DNA of 64,000 nt from Sphingobacterium sp. UGAL515B_05 (GCF_033097525.1 NZ_CP109907.1:5022001-5086000), one strand, 5' to 3'; counted from the stretch's first letter, positions 53,347-61,025 are shown. Notes: generated by a model not told the origin, from the sequence alone. A program made the numbers and translations.

Positions 53347-54588
53347 TTAGGCTACCCTGAATTTATCGTTATAAGCATCTTCCAGGTACTGTCCCAACGT
53401 TCTTGTCCGCTCGGTATCAATGGTACTGATGTACCGATGGAACATCTGCTCGGTACTGTGACCTGTAGCTTCCATCAGTAGTGGAGTAGGGATTTTACCG
53501 TAAAAATTTGAGGCAAAGCTTCTTCTTCCGATGTGGCTCGTGATCGCTTCCCATTTTTGGACAAACATTTCTACCGCCCGGAAGCCCTTTCTTTTGCGGA
53601 CTTTGACCAGGCTATTGATACCGGCGAGTTCCGCGACTTCCTTGATCTGCAGATTATACTTTTGCGCAGTAAGCTTCTCGGGAAATACGTTTAAATTGCC
53701 TGACAATATGGTCAATGGTACCGGATGTAAAGGCAGCAGAATTTCTTTTTGCGTTTTCTGCTGGACAAATGAGATACAGGGTTTTCCCTTGATTATCTCG
53801 AGGTTCTGGATATCAAAATTCATGAAATCAGAAATGCGCTGGCCGGTGTAGCAGCTGATGATTAGCCAGTCCCGGGCTGCCTGTAGGCTTGGCGGGACAT
53901 CCGTTTCCTTGAGTTTTACCAGCTCATCTTCACTAAGGGTGACAAATAGATTGACTTTCTTTTCCTTGGGAAGTTCAAGTTCATATACATAGGTTCTGAC
54001 CCCTCTTTTTTCCAGAAAATTGAGCACCGTCCGGACAAAATGTATGGTGCGGCCGATCGTACTTTTATTGTATTCTTCCAGCTCGCCAAATTCAAGGAAC
54101 TCTTTAACAAAGGATGCATTGACTTCGTGCAGTAAAAGGTGTTTTTTGCGATGGCCTTCAAATCGCTCAAGCAAATGGAGGAATACCCGGTAACGCTTGG
54201 AAGTCGGTTCGGAAATAAGATGGGCGCGGCTCCGGATATAGGCTTCCACATAATCTAGAAGGCTGTTGGCGGGGCGACAATTCTTTGTGGCATCACAATT
54301 TTCTGTTATGATCTTGCGGAGTTTGATGTGCGAAATTTTGCTGTTTTTTGCCGCGACATTACCCAGATATTCGGCGATTCCGATTTTTAGTCTATCGAGC
54401 TTGGCATTTAAATTTTTATTTTTTTTGAGGTAAATATTGTGGGGGCGCTGTTTTTCAAAATCCCATAAATCCGGGCAAATTTTAAGGGGAGTATTGATCA
54501 CATGTTCCGTCTGAGAATCATCTAGAATCGTGAGGGTTATTGTTGAAAAAGGGGAGGAATATAGCAGCGTAAATTTGAAGTTTATCAT
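53347..54588 (-). CDS. tyrosine recombinase / site-specific integrase
   Basis: This is a 413-aa recombinase. It has an N-terminal arm-type domain, a SAM-like core-binding domain (about 105-205) and a catalytic domain (about 215-400) with all active residues: Arg251 (TGQRISD), Lys278, His352-x-x-Arg355 (SHIGRRSF), His377 (ATGHS) and nucleophile Tyr386 (HRYIS). It is intact. It resembles Bacteroidota integrases found in mobile elements and in invertible-promoter loci. No relaxase, excisionase or phage gene is near. Directly upstream is a perfect inverted-repeat segment holding its apparent promoter. Confidence 0.92.
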   Translation of the reverse strand: MINFKFTLLYSSPFSTITLTILDDSQTEHVINTPLKICPDLWDFEKQRPHNIYLKKNKNLNAKLDRLKIGIAEYLGNVAAKNSKISHIKLRKIITENCDATKNCRPANSLLDYVEAYIRSRAHLISEPTSKRYRVFLHLLERFEGHRKKHLLLHEVNASFVKEFLEFGELEEYNKSTIGRTIHFVRTVLNFLEKRGVRTYVYELELPKEKKVNLFVTLSEDELVKLKETDVPPSLQAARDWLIISCYTGQRISDFMNFDIQNLEIIKGKPCISFVQQKTQKEILLPLHPVPLTILSGNLNVFPEKLTAQKYNLQIKEVAELAGINSLVKVRKRKGFRAVEMFVQKWEAITSHIGRRSFASNFYGKIPTPLLMEATGHSTEQMFHRYISTIDTERTRTLGQYLEDAYNDKFRVA

Positions 54589-54637
54589 TGGACTTGAATC
54601 TAATTTTCTGAAAATAAATATATAAGTTTTCCAGAGA

Positions 54638-54830
54638 AGTCCAATTCAGACTACAGTTCCAATAATCAAATGTAACTATTTTACCTTACAAAAAATAATC
54701 TAATAAATATTATTAAAAACTACACCTTAATCGCTATTCATTTCATGACAAATCCTATTCAGACAGATAATTTCATTTTTTATTCTTTATGAATCAGTTA
54801 ATTAAAAAAAGTTGTAGTCTGAATTGGACT
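54638..54830. repeat. 18-bp inverted repeats bounding a 157-bp AT-rich segment (candidate invertible promoter)
   Basis: AGTCCAATTCAGACTACA at 54638-54655 is the exact reverse complement of 54813-54830. The right copy continues to form a core TGTAGTC-7 nt-GACTACA (54813-54833), and the left copy read on the minus strand gives TGTAGTC-7 nt-GACTTCT. This is the 7-bp arm, 7-bp overlap layout of tyrosine recombinase core sites. The enclosed 157 bp has no ORF. It lies between a recombinase gene and a divergent peptide/regulator operon. Confidence 0.7.
54667..54674 (-). promoter_or_regulatory. -7 box of recombinase gene inside the repeats
   Basis: Minus strand TACATTTG is a perfect Bacteroidota -7 box, 79 bp before the recombinase ATG. 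A TTTG at 54692-54689 is closer than the usual -33 spacing. No TAnnTTTG is found on the plus strand in the segment. Inversion about the repeat centre would place it at 54794-54801 on the plus strand, 80 bp before the peptide ATG. Confidence 0.55.
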
Positions 54831-54880
54831 ACAGTGCTATGTAACTAACGCATATATTTCAAACTTAAACAGAATCGGAA

Positions 54881-55048
54881 ATGAAGGATCAATTAAAGGC
54901 CAAACAAGAATACATACCGCCTGCAATTCATGCAATCAGCGTGGAGATGGAAAATGCTTTCGGGGCTATACAGGTTACGTTCGTAGCGCCAACTAAACAG
55001 GACTATTTGCCATTGGATATTTTGCAGAAGGGAGAAGATGGCAACTGA
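54881..55048 (+). CDS. 55-aa short peptide, Bacteroidota YIPPAI-type
   Basis: This is a small ORF (MKDQLKAKQEYIPPAIHAIS start, stop TGA 55046-55048). The pattern K-x-YIPPAI-x(5)-VEMENAF resembles short Bacteroidota peptides I have seen beside regulator or fimbria-type loci. No signal sequence. Its last 11 bases overlap the start of the response regulator gene, so translation is coupled. Only a one-mismatch -7 box (TATATTTC, 54853-54860) is seen right of the inverted repeats, so expression in the present orientation may be low. Role unknown; could be leader, adaptor or secreted signal. Confidence 0.65.
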   Translation: MKDQLKAKQEYIPPAIHAISVEMENAFGAIQVTFVAPTKQDYLPLDILQKGEDGN

Positions 55049-55454
55049 GACTGTAAGAAAAATAAAAATAGCATTTGTGGACGATAGTCTCTTTCAGCGG
55101 ACGCTCATGAAAATAGTGCTTGTCAACAATGAAACATTTGACCTGCGTTTTAATTGCAGCAACGGACTGGAGCTCCTGAAAAAACTCGAAAGTACCACTG
55201 AATTGCCCGACGTATGCCTTGCAGATCTTAATATGCCTGTAATGGATGGACATGAGGCCGCTCTTCATATCCGCGATCGGTTTCCATCGATTAAAGTATT
55301 TGGGTATACGACCACAGATAATGCCACCGAACTTGAACGGTTTAAGGCCAACGGTGCACTTTTCATTTTCAGTAAAACCAATCTGAGAATGACATTGGAC
55401 GAAATTAAATATTGGCTTGATGATGACATCCGATCGCCATTAAGCAAAGGATAG
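55038..55454 (+). CDS. single-domain response regulator
   Basis: This is a 138-aa receiver domain. The acidic pair is in AFVDDSLFQR, the phospho-acceptor Asp in CLADLNMPVMDG near residue 63, the switch Thr in YTTTD and the Lys in FSKTN. No output domain. No kinase is linked; the nearest are the orphan PAS kinases at 26.5 and 40 kb. It overlaps the short peptide gene by 11 nt and is followed 20 nt later by an AraC gene, so the three form one unit that may be controlled by the inverted-repeat segment. Confidence 0.88.
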   Translation: MATETVRKIKIAFVDDSLFQRTLMKIVLVNNETFDLRFNCSNGLELLKKLESTTELPDVCLADLNMPVMDGHEAALHIRDRFPSIKVFGYTTTDNATELERFKANGALFIFSKTNLRMTLDEIKYWLDDDIRSPLSKG

Positions 55455-55474
55455 ATACATAGCGTAGCTCATTT

Positions 55475-56329
55475 ATGGACAGTAAAGCGGCTGAATTTGA
55501 AATTATACCTTTAAAGGAATGGCAGCAGCAGCGGTTTCCCCACTGGTATCATGGTCAGGATCTTTTCACTATCCTGGTGCCATTTGACGACATTGAGATC
55601 CGCCTGGCAAATGATTCTTTTTGCATGGAAGGCAATACATTGATTTTTATTGGTCCGACGAAAGATTTTACCCTCAGGGGATCGGGCACTCCGAACGGGT
55701 ATCTGATCCGCTTTACTTCACGGTTTTACGAAAGGTCGGCTCTGGATAGGACATTGATCAATTCGGGACTATTTTTTGACAGTGAAAGATTACTCAAGGT
55801 CGTTAAAAGCCGGATAAAACAGGAAGAGATGGAGATGCAGATTATGGGAAATATCCAAGGTTATCAATCAAGAAACGCCGCGATGACTTCGCTGATCGTG
55901 CACAACTTCATCGAGTCTGTCCTTTTACAAGGGATATGGGAAACAGATTTCGATAAGGAACTCAGCAGGGGTACGGACAGTACGGTGCAGGGAATGGCCA
56001 ACCGTTTTTCCATACTCGTCCACAAGCATTATAAAGAAAATTGTAACGTCAAATTCTATGCAGACAAACTACATATTACACCGAGAAAGCTAACGAATCT
56101 ATGTACAGAAGTCTGGAATAAAACGGCTAAGAATGCCATTATCGACATCGTTTTGAAAGAAGCGCTGCGCTATATTGAACATACGGATCTTTCTATTTCC
56201 CAGATTTCCTATGAAATGGGATTTTCAGAAGAATCCAATTTTCGGCATTTTATCAAAAAACATTCGGGTTCCAATCCGCTGCAGTACCGCGATAGAATAC
56301 GAAAGGCCAGCGGGATCTATATGCATTAG
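55475..56329 (+). CDS. AraC family transcriptional regulator
   Basis: This is a 284-aa AraC protein. The sensor half (about 1-165) is cupin-like (LFTILVPFDDIEIRLAN ... FIGPTKDFTLRG), and the C-terminal double HTH spans about 180-280 (YADKLHITPRKLTNLCTEVW, ISYEMGFSEESNFRHFIKKHSGSNPLQYR). It is the last gene of the peptide-regulator operon and the only DNA-binding output there, so the response regulator may act through it. It is not close to the other AraC paralogues in the window. Confidence 0.9.
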   Translation: MDSKAAEFEIIPLKEWQQQRFPHWYHGQDLFTILVPFDDIEIRLANDSFCMEGNTLIFIGPTKDFTLRGSGTPNGYLIRFTSRFYERSALDRTLINSGLFFDSERLLKVVKSRIKQEEMEMQIMGNIQGYQSRNAAMTSLIVHNFIESVLLQGIWETDFDKELSRGTDSTVQGMANRFSILVHKHYKENCNVKFYADKLHITPRKLTNLCTEVWNKTAKNAIIDIVLKEALRYIEHTDLSISQISYEMGFSEESNFRHFIKKHSGSNPLQYRDRIRKASGIYMH

Positions 56330-56361
56330 CACCTGTGTTTTATGCGGATTCGTATAAAAAA

Positions 56362-56387
56362 ACTGGAACGAATCCCTTCGTTCCAGT
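56362..56387. terminator. strong hairpin after AraC gene
   Basis: Perfect 11-bp arms ACTGGAACGAA/TTCGTTCCAGT flank TCCC, 32 nt after the AraC stop. The T7 run lies on the minus-strand side, so as a terminator it works better leftward; on the plus strand it still gives a stable 3' hairpin. Confidence 0.7.
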
Positions 56388-56466
56388 GTCCATTAATATT
56401 ATCTTAAATAACAACTTGCAAAAAAGTTGTTATCCAAAAGTAGGGAGATAAAGCGTGTGAAAGTAT

Positions 56467-56643
56467 GTGAATAGTGGCAATAAACGTGTTAAAAATGGAA
56501 ACTGGAAGGGGGGGGCAATTATAGCGGATCAAAGAAATCTAGATTGGAGAGAGAAGGTTCAGGATGAATACGATCATACGGTTCTTCTGATCGAAAAGAG
56601 ACATGTGGAGATAAAAGGACTATTTTCTGTTAAAGATAACTGA
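56467..56643 (+). CDS. small ORF with G8 tract, possibly phase-variable
   Basis: An open frame of 58 codons starts at GTG 56467 (NSGNKRVKNGNWKGGAII...) and ends with IKGLFSVKDN. Its second half looks protein-like (DQRNLDWREKVQDEYDHTVL). A run of eight G (56508-56515) lies inside. An ATG at 56495 is out of frame with the body by one base; nine or six G would join it. It may be a phase-variable gene, a fragment of a decayed gene, or a GTG-started protein. I do not recognise a family. Confidence 0.35.
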   Translation: MNSGNKRVKNGNWKGGAIIADQRNLDWREKVQDEYDHTVLLIEKRHVEIKGLFSVKDN

Positions 56644-56650
56644 AGCTTTT

Positions 56651-56748
56651 TTAAACGATTTCTAGCTGACTCTTGTCTTTCTATTAATCCATTTGATGGA
56701 TAAATAGTTAGAAAAGACCGGTGCTTCTTTGAGGTTTCTGGTCTTTTC
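56651..56748 (+). repeat. duplicated intergenic element, copy 2, ending in hairpin
   Basis: It shares the exact blocks CATTTGATGGATAA (56690-56703) and TAGTTAGAAAAGACCG (56705-56720) with the element at 48.7 kb. Here the conserved GAAAAGACC (56711-56719) pairs with GGTCTTTTC (56740-56748) to make a terminator-like hairpin. It lies between the G8 ORF and a small membrane protein gene. The hairpin could end the G8 ORF transcript or an sRNA. Confidence 0.6.
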
Positions 56749-56829
56749 GTTCTAAAATAACCTGCCGATCAATGGGCTCGGCAAGATTGAGAACTTAACA
56801 AGCAAGATTGAAAAAGTAAAAAGACACCT

Positions 56830-57273
56830 ATGAACGGATTGGATAAAAATATGCTGGGCGGATTGATCGGTGCACTCGTGCTTAATGTAGTGCACAGCGC
56901 TGCAAAAAGATTTGATTCCCAGGCGCCCGCAGTAGATAAAGTGGGTGAGGAGGCGATGAAAAAAACGGTACGCTTCGCCGGGTTTAAACCACCCAAAGGT
57001 AATGCGCTGGTGGCGGCCACGTTCGGCGCCGATGTGGCCTCAAATGCCATGTTATATACGCTTATCGGCTATGGGGGTCAGAAAAATAAGCTGCTGAAAG
57101 GAGCCTTGCTCGGTACTGTGGTCGGGCTCGCAACATTGACTATTCCGGAACAGGCCGGACTCGATGCCAAACCCATAAAAAAGACCAGCCGTACGAAGTT
57201 AATGACTGTTGCCTGGTATGTCATCGGTGGTATTGCAGCCGGACTGGCCATGAAAGCGATGGAAAAACGCTAA
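56830..57273 (+). CDS. hypothetical membrane protein, 147 aa
   Basis: This is a small protein with a hydrophobic, glycine-rich N-terminus (MLGGLIGALVLNVVHSAAKRF) and two further hydrophobic stretches (LLKGALLGTVVGLATLTI, VAWYVIGGIAAGLAMKAM), separated by a soluble stretch with KKTVRFAGFKPPKGNAL. No family recognised. Glycine-zipper-like helices suggest a small membrane protein. Transcribed alone; a repeat array follows it. Confidence 0.6.
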   Translation: MNGLDKNMLGGLIGALVLNVVHSAAKRFDSQAPAVDKVGEEAMKKTVRFAGFKPPKGNALVAATFGADVASNAMLYTLIGYGGQKNKLLKGALLGTVVGLATLTIPEQAGLDAKPIKKTSRTKLMTVAWYVIGGIAAGLAMKAMEKR

Positions 57274-57321
57274 GTTTTTTATAGCTCGGGCTTTGATCAC
57301 ACCCTTTTTCGGTACTGTACG

Positions 57322-57450
57322 CTACGCGGCTAGGTTTCAACTGGGCTCCCCACGGACGACTATGGTTCACCGGGCTCTATGCGGGGATGGTTCAACTAGG
57401 CGCTACGCAGCTACGGTTCAACTGGGCTTTACGCGACTAGGGTTCAACGG
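57322..57450. repeat. degenerate 26-bp tandem repeat, about five copies
   Basis: Units start near 57322, 57351, 57379, 57403 and 57429 and share the pattern CTACGCGGCTAnGGTTCAACTGGGCT, e.g. CTACGCGGCTAGG and CTACGCAGCTACGG followed by (G)TTCAACTGGGCT. Copies are 22-28 bp and diverged. It is GC-richer than the flanks. The surrounding 57274-57655 has no supported gene. This is not a CRISPR: there are no constant spacers and repeats abut. Confidence 0.6.
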
Positions 57451-57655
57451 TAGTGAGCTGCTGTGCCGTAGCGCTATTGCCTTGCACTGATTAGCCAACT
57501 GTTGCGAATATGAATTAATATCTAGCGGATTGTAAATGTGATTAGCCAGATTTCGAACAGTAGCAGAAAACAACGGACAAGAAATGTAATTTACATTAAT
57601 ATTAGGTCTCAAGACCAGAGTTTAATCGTTTTGAAATTGCTAAATTAAAACAGTC

Positions 57656-58306
57656 ATGATGAGAAAATATGTTGGTGTAATGCTCTTTTTTATTGTTGCA
57701 GCGGGTAGCCTACATGGGCAAACGCTGACGACTAAATTGGTCCCGATGCGTTTAGCTGCAAGTTTTGACCGCGTAAAAGAGGCCGTCCCCGATATGTCCG
57801 GCCAGTTTGTCGACAGCAAAATTAAAATTATAGCCCTAGGAAGTACAGACTCGACTGCCCGATTTGAAATCGAGGAGCAGGGGATAAGCATTGAAACGGT
57901 TGTGGATAACGAAAAAGAGTACCATAAATTGGTCACGGCTGCGGCAAAAGATGTTTCCAAACCAAGTATTCATATGCTGTATACCTACTCGTTAAAGAAT
58001 AAAAAATTGAAAGTACCGCCGCCAAGAAAAGTCTTTTTCTCTCCAGAGTATGGGGTAATCTGGACTTTGATGTTAAAAAAAATAGCCGAAAAGGAAACCG
58101 AAGTTGTGCTTAACTACAAATCGCTATCACCTGCATTTGCCGAGAAAATCGAAAATGAGTTTGAAAGCGACACCTATTACAGCCACAAAATCGTAAAAAT
58201 GGATGTCAATGATAAGCGAATGAATCACCTGATCAAGGAGATTTTGATCAATCAGATGCATGTCGACCGGGATTATCCCGCACCAATGTATCCCGCGCGC
58301 AATTAA
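57656..58306 (+). CDS. hypothetical exported protein, 216 aa
   Basis: The signal peptide (about 1-21, ending SLHGQ) is followed by a soluble domain with several beta strands (FDRVKEAVPDMSGQFVDSKIKIIALG, RFEIEEQGISIETVVDN) and a helical, charged C-terminus. No enzyme motif. Tyr- and Lys-rich like many Bacteroidota periplasmic proteins. Standalone gene, gap of about 270 bp to the SDR. Family not recognised. Confidence 0.6.
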   Translation: MMRKYVGVMLFFIVAAGSLHGQTLTTKLVPMRLAASFDRVKEAVPDMSGQFVDSKIKIIALGSTDSTARFEIEEQGISIETVVDNEKEYHKLVTAAAKDVSKPSIHMLYTYSLKNKKLKVPPPRKVFFSPEYGVIWTLMLKKIAEKETEVVLNYKSLSPAFAEKIENEFESDTYYSHKIVKMDVNDKRMNHLIKEILINQMHVDRDYPAPMYPARN

Positions 58307-58576
58307 TCTTTCCACATCAATAAATAAAGTACAGTCGCCCAACCGTTGAAGCATATCGATTGATAACCACGGGACTACCTGCTATTTTGATAAGTGTGAT
58401 AGCATTGTGAAACCCTGTTTTTTTTGATTGGCAGCTCAATTATTGATATTTGGTTTGAGAGATTCCAGCGGAGTAAAATGGCTTTGAGAGGCCAGAATAA
58501 GCGCTGAAAGAGTTTAAACCTGTAATCCAGCACGTCCATGACAATTCAATGGGCGATGGATCAAATTTTCAAATTT

Positions 58577-59332
58577 ATGGCAAATCATGAAGTAAGAGGA
58601 AAAGTGGTTTTGATCGCAGGTGGCGCGAAAAACCTAGGCGGGCTTTTGAGCCGGGATTTTGCGGCAAAAGGGGCGAAGCTTGTTATTCACTACAATAGTG
58701 AGGGAACAAGGACCCAAGCGGAGAAAACATTGTCGGATGTACAGGCTATGGGTGCCGAGGGACTGATTGTTCAGGGCGACCTTACGCAAATTTCGACAAT
58801 AAAAGCACTGTTTGACAGCGCTGAGGAAAGGTTCGGAAAGGTGGATATCGCAATCAATACTGTAGGTAAGGTACTGAAAAAACCATTTGTGGAGACTTCA
58901 GAGGCCGAGTACGACAGTATGAGTGACATTAATTCGAAGGTCGCCTACTTTTTTATACGCGAAGCAGGCAGGCGCATCAATGACAATGGAAAGATCTGTA
59001 CTGTCGTAACTTCTTTATTGGCGGCTTACACAGGCCTTTATTCAACGTATGCGGGAATGAAGGCTCCTGTAGAGCATTTTACAAGAGCTGCATCGAAGGA
59101 ATTCGGACCGCGTGGAATCTCCGTTACGGCAGTGGCACCCGGTCCAATGGATACACCTTTCTTCTATGGACAGGAATCTGACGATGCTGTTGCCTATCAC
59201 AAGTCTGCGTCCGCGCTGGGCGGACTTACCGATATTCAGGACATTGCCCCACTGATCGAGTTTCTGGTCACAGATGGCTGGTGGATCACCGGGCAGACAA
59301 TTTTCGCAAATGGTGGATATACCACGCGATAA
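58577..59332 (+). CDS. short-chain dehydrogenase/reductase
   Basis: This is a classical-type SDR of about 251 aa. The glycine motif reads IAGGAKNLGG, then NTVGK in place of NNAG, Ser in VTSLLAAY and catalytic YSTYAGMK (YxxxK as YAGMK). The variant motifs suggest a diverged SDR. The start could also be ATG 58538, but residues from 58577 begin right before the Rossmann strand. It converges on an HxlR gene across a terminator. Likely carbonyl reductase, substrate unknown. Confidence 0.85.
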   Translation: MANHEVRGKVVLIAGGAKNLGGLLSRDFAAKGAKLVIHYNSEGTRTQAEKTLSDVQAMGAEGLIVQGDLTQISTIKALFDSAEERFGKVDIAINTVGKVLKKPFVETSEAEYDSMSDINSKVAYFFIREAGRRINDNGKICTVVTSLLAAYTGLYSTYAGMKAPVEHFTRAASKEFGPRGISVTAVAPGPMDTPFFYGQESDDAVAYHKSASALGGLTDIQDIAPLIEFLVTDGWWITGQTIFANGGYTTR

Positions 59333-59342
59333 AATAGTCAAG

Positions 59343-59372
59343 CAAAAGACAGTCAAATTTGGCTGTCTTTTG
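59343..59372. terminator. bidirectional terminator, SDR/HxlR
   Basis: Perfect 10-bp arms CAAAAGACAG/CTGTCTTTTG, extendable with one wobble, between converging genes; T-rich on both exits. Confidence 0.85.
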
Positions 59373-59408
59373 GTATATGCACCGTAAGTAAAGAAACGTT
59401 TTATGTCG

Positions 59409-59810
59409 TTAACTGAGGCATTGAAGATTGCTGCCCGGCATGTCCTCAGCGGACTGGCTGTCGGACTGGCTATCAGAGCCTTGAGTAAGTAGAAGATTTC
59501 CCCAGTCGTTCAGTTTCCAAAGCACTTCCACTAATTTTTCGCCAAGTGGGGTAAGTGAATATTCCACACGTGGTGGTAGTTCGGGAAAGCTTTTTTTGCT
59601 TAAAATTCCGTCCCGTTCCAGTTCTTTTAATTGCTGGTTTAAAACCCGTCGATCGACTTTGACGATACCCCGGAGCATTTCGCTGGGTCTTTTTTCACCT
59701 TCATTGATACGCCATACGATCGGTATCTTCCATTTTCCGCTGATTGCATTAACGGCAAATTCCAAAGGACAGACTTTTTCCTCGATTACTCTTCCTTCTA
59801 TTTTCATCAA
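59409..59810 (-). CDS. HxlR family transcriptional regulator
   Basis: This is a 133-aa winged helix protein (ISGKWKIPIVWRIN, EMLRGIVKVDRRVLNQQLKELERDGIL, LNDWGN). Cys near residue 13 (EEKVCPLEFA) is placed as in redox-sensing YodB/HypR proteins. The C-terminus is extended and Ser/Gln-rich (SDSQSDSQSAEDMPG), unlike the shorter HxlR proteins here. The SDR on the converging strand is its probable target, though not by shared promoter. The 240 bp to the right hold its promoter and that of the AlkC-like gene. Confidence 0.9.
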   Translation of the reverse strand: MMKIEGRVIEEKVCPLEFAVNAISGKWKIPIVWRINEGEKRPSEMLRGIVKVDRRVLNQQLKELERDGILSKKSFPELPPRVEYSLTPLGEKLVEVLWKLNDWGNLLLTQGSDSQSDSQSAEDMPGSNLQCLS

Positions 59811-60052
59811 TTATTAATTTATAAATCGTCAAGCTGCACGAATATGACGAACTAACGCACGATTTGCACAAAAGTGACTTTTTTATCCCATAGGGACAAT
59901 AATATGCGGTATTGTGGTTCTGAATTTACTTTCAAAACTTTGCAAAAATAGAAAATAAGATATGAATAATTGAAAGCTGTAGATTAGCGCTATCTGATGA
60001 TTTCGGTTACCAACTATTGAATTGATTAGCTGTTAAAACATATTGAACAATT

Positions 60053-60859
60053 ATGGAAGAGATAAAAAGAAAAGGAGCAAGAAGTACAAAAGATATCCCA
60101 AGGGAGATTTTAGATCAGTTAAATCGCGGGGAAATTGAAACAGCCAATCTCGTTGAATGGCTGGCTGTCGACCAGAAGGTCTTATTGGGCAACTTGCTGG
60201 TACAGCAACAACGAAGCATCTATCTAGCACCTGTACTTACAAAAATTGATCAGCTAAAAAAACAGACCGTAACAAACCTAAACCAGGCGATAGGAATTGG
60301 ACTTTTTGAACAGGCCATGGAAAATAACGATCGGGAATTTTTAGCTATTATGGCAAATCATCCGGCCGACCTTGTACGCTGCTGGGCCACCTATACCATC
60401 GGAAAGAATGAAAATCTCCACATATCGGAAATGCTAGACCAAATAGAGCCCTTCGCGGCAGATACACATTTTGGGGTCAGGGAAATCTGCTGGATGGCTG
60501 TAAGACCAAAAATTGCAGCAAACCTGTTGCAGAGCATTGAAATACTTGCGCGATGGACAGCCAACCGAGACGAAAATATAAGAAGATTTGCGAGCGAAGC
60601 AACACGACCTCGAGGGGTCTGGTGCGAACATATTGAGTCACTGAAACAAAACCCCGAACTGGGGCTGCCCATCGTGGAAAGGCTAAGATCAGACAACACA
60701 AAATATGTGCAGGATAGTGTGGGAAACTGGTTGAATGATGCAAGCAAAACAAAAGCATCGTTTGTGCTGCAACTCTGTGAACGCTGGAAAAAGGAAAGTG
60801 ATACCAGGGAAACAAGCTACATCATTAAAAAAGCATTGCGGACGGTTAACAAATCGTAG
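60053..60859 (+). CDS. AlkC/AlkD-like HEAT-repeat DNA alkylation repair protein
   Basis: This is a 268-aa alpha-helical protein. The segment ENIRRFASEATRPRGVWCEHI and YVQDSVGNWLNDASKTKA, then ETSYIIKKALRTV, match the AlkC/AlkD-type DNA glycosylase HEAT fold (repeats from about 75 to the end). Such proteins remove cationic N3/N7-alkylated bases. The N-terminal 70 residues are lysine-rich. Family by resemblance; catalytic residues are not established from sequence. Standalone gene, ending before a terminator-like hairpin. Confidence 0.75.
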   Translation: MEEIKRKGARSTKDIPREILDQLNRGEIETANLVEWLAVDQKVLLGNLLVQQQRSIYLAPVLTKIDQLKKQTVTNLNQAIGIGLFEQAMENNDREFLAIMANHPADLVRCWATYTIGKNENLHISEMLDQIEPFAADTHFGVREICWMAVRPKIAANLLQSIEILARWTANRDENIRRFASEATRPRGVWCEHIESLKQNPELGLPIVERLRSDNTKYVQDSVGNWLNDASKTKASFVLQLCERWKKESDTRETSYIIKKALRTVNKS

Positions 60860-60978
60860 TGCCGAATGACCATATGCAGCGTCAAAAATTGCTTTCACGA
60901 ATCCCCTTGGACAATAAATATTGATTACCTGAATAATCTACAGATCAATTTCCCCGCAAGTTGTAGCAAAAACGGAAA

Positions 60979-61025
60979 TTTGCAACCAAGACGCTGCAAA
61001 AATGGTATCTTTGGGTACCATTTTT
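60979..61025 (+). promoter_or_regulatory. promoter embedded in a terminator hairpin
   Basis: A stem AAAAATGGTA/TACCATTTTT (60998-61007, 61016-61025) with a following T-run can terminate the AlkC-like transcript. A perfect -7 box TATCTTTG (61006-61013) spans its loop, with TTTG at 60979-60982, 23 nt upstream (slightly long). The next ATG is at 61040, only 14 nt after the stem, so any longer transcript must pass the terminator. Confidence 0.5.

Noticed and set aside
53347..54588. Integrase as the end of an integrated phage or conjugative element
   Set aside because: No relaxase, Tra, excisionase, phage structural gene or tRNA att site is visible on either side; the neighbouring genes look like chromosomal regulators and reductases.
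54591..54600. Third partial copy of the recombinase repeat near the integrase start
   Set aside because: Only about 8 bases (TTGGACTT) match, which is expected by chance in AT-rich DNA.
57322..57450. Possible CRISPR array
   Set aside because: Repeat units abut and drift in sequence; there are no spacers of constant length and no cas genes.
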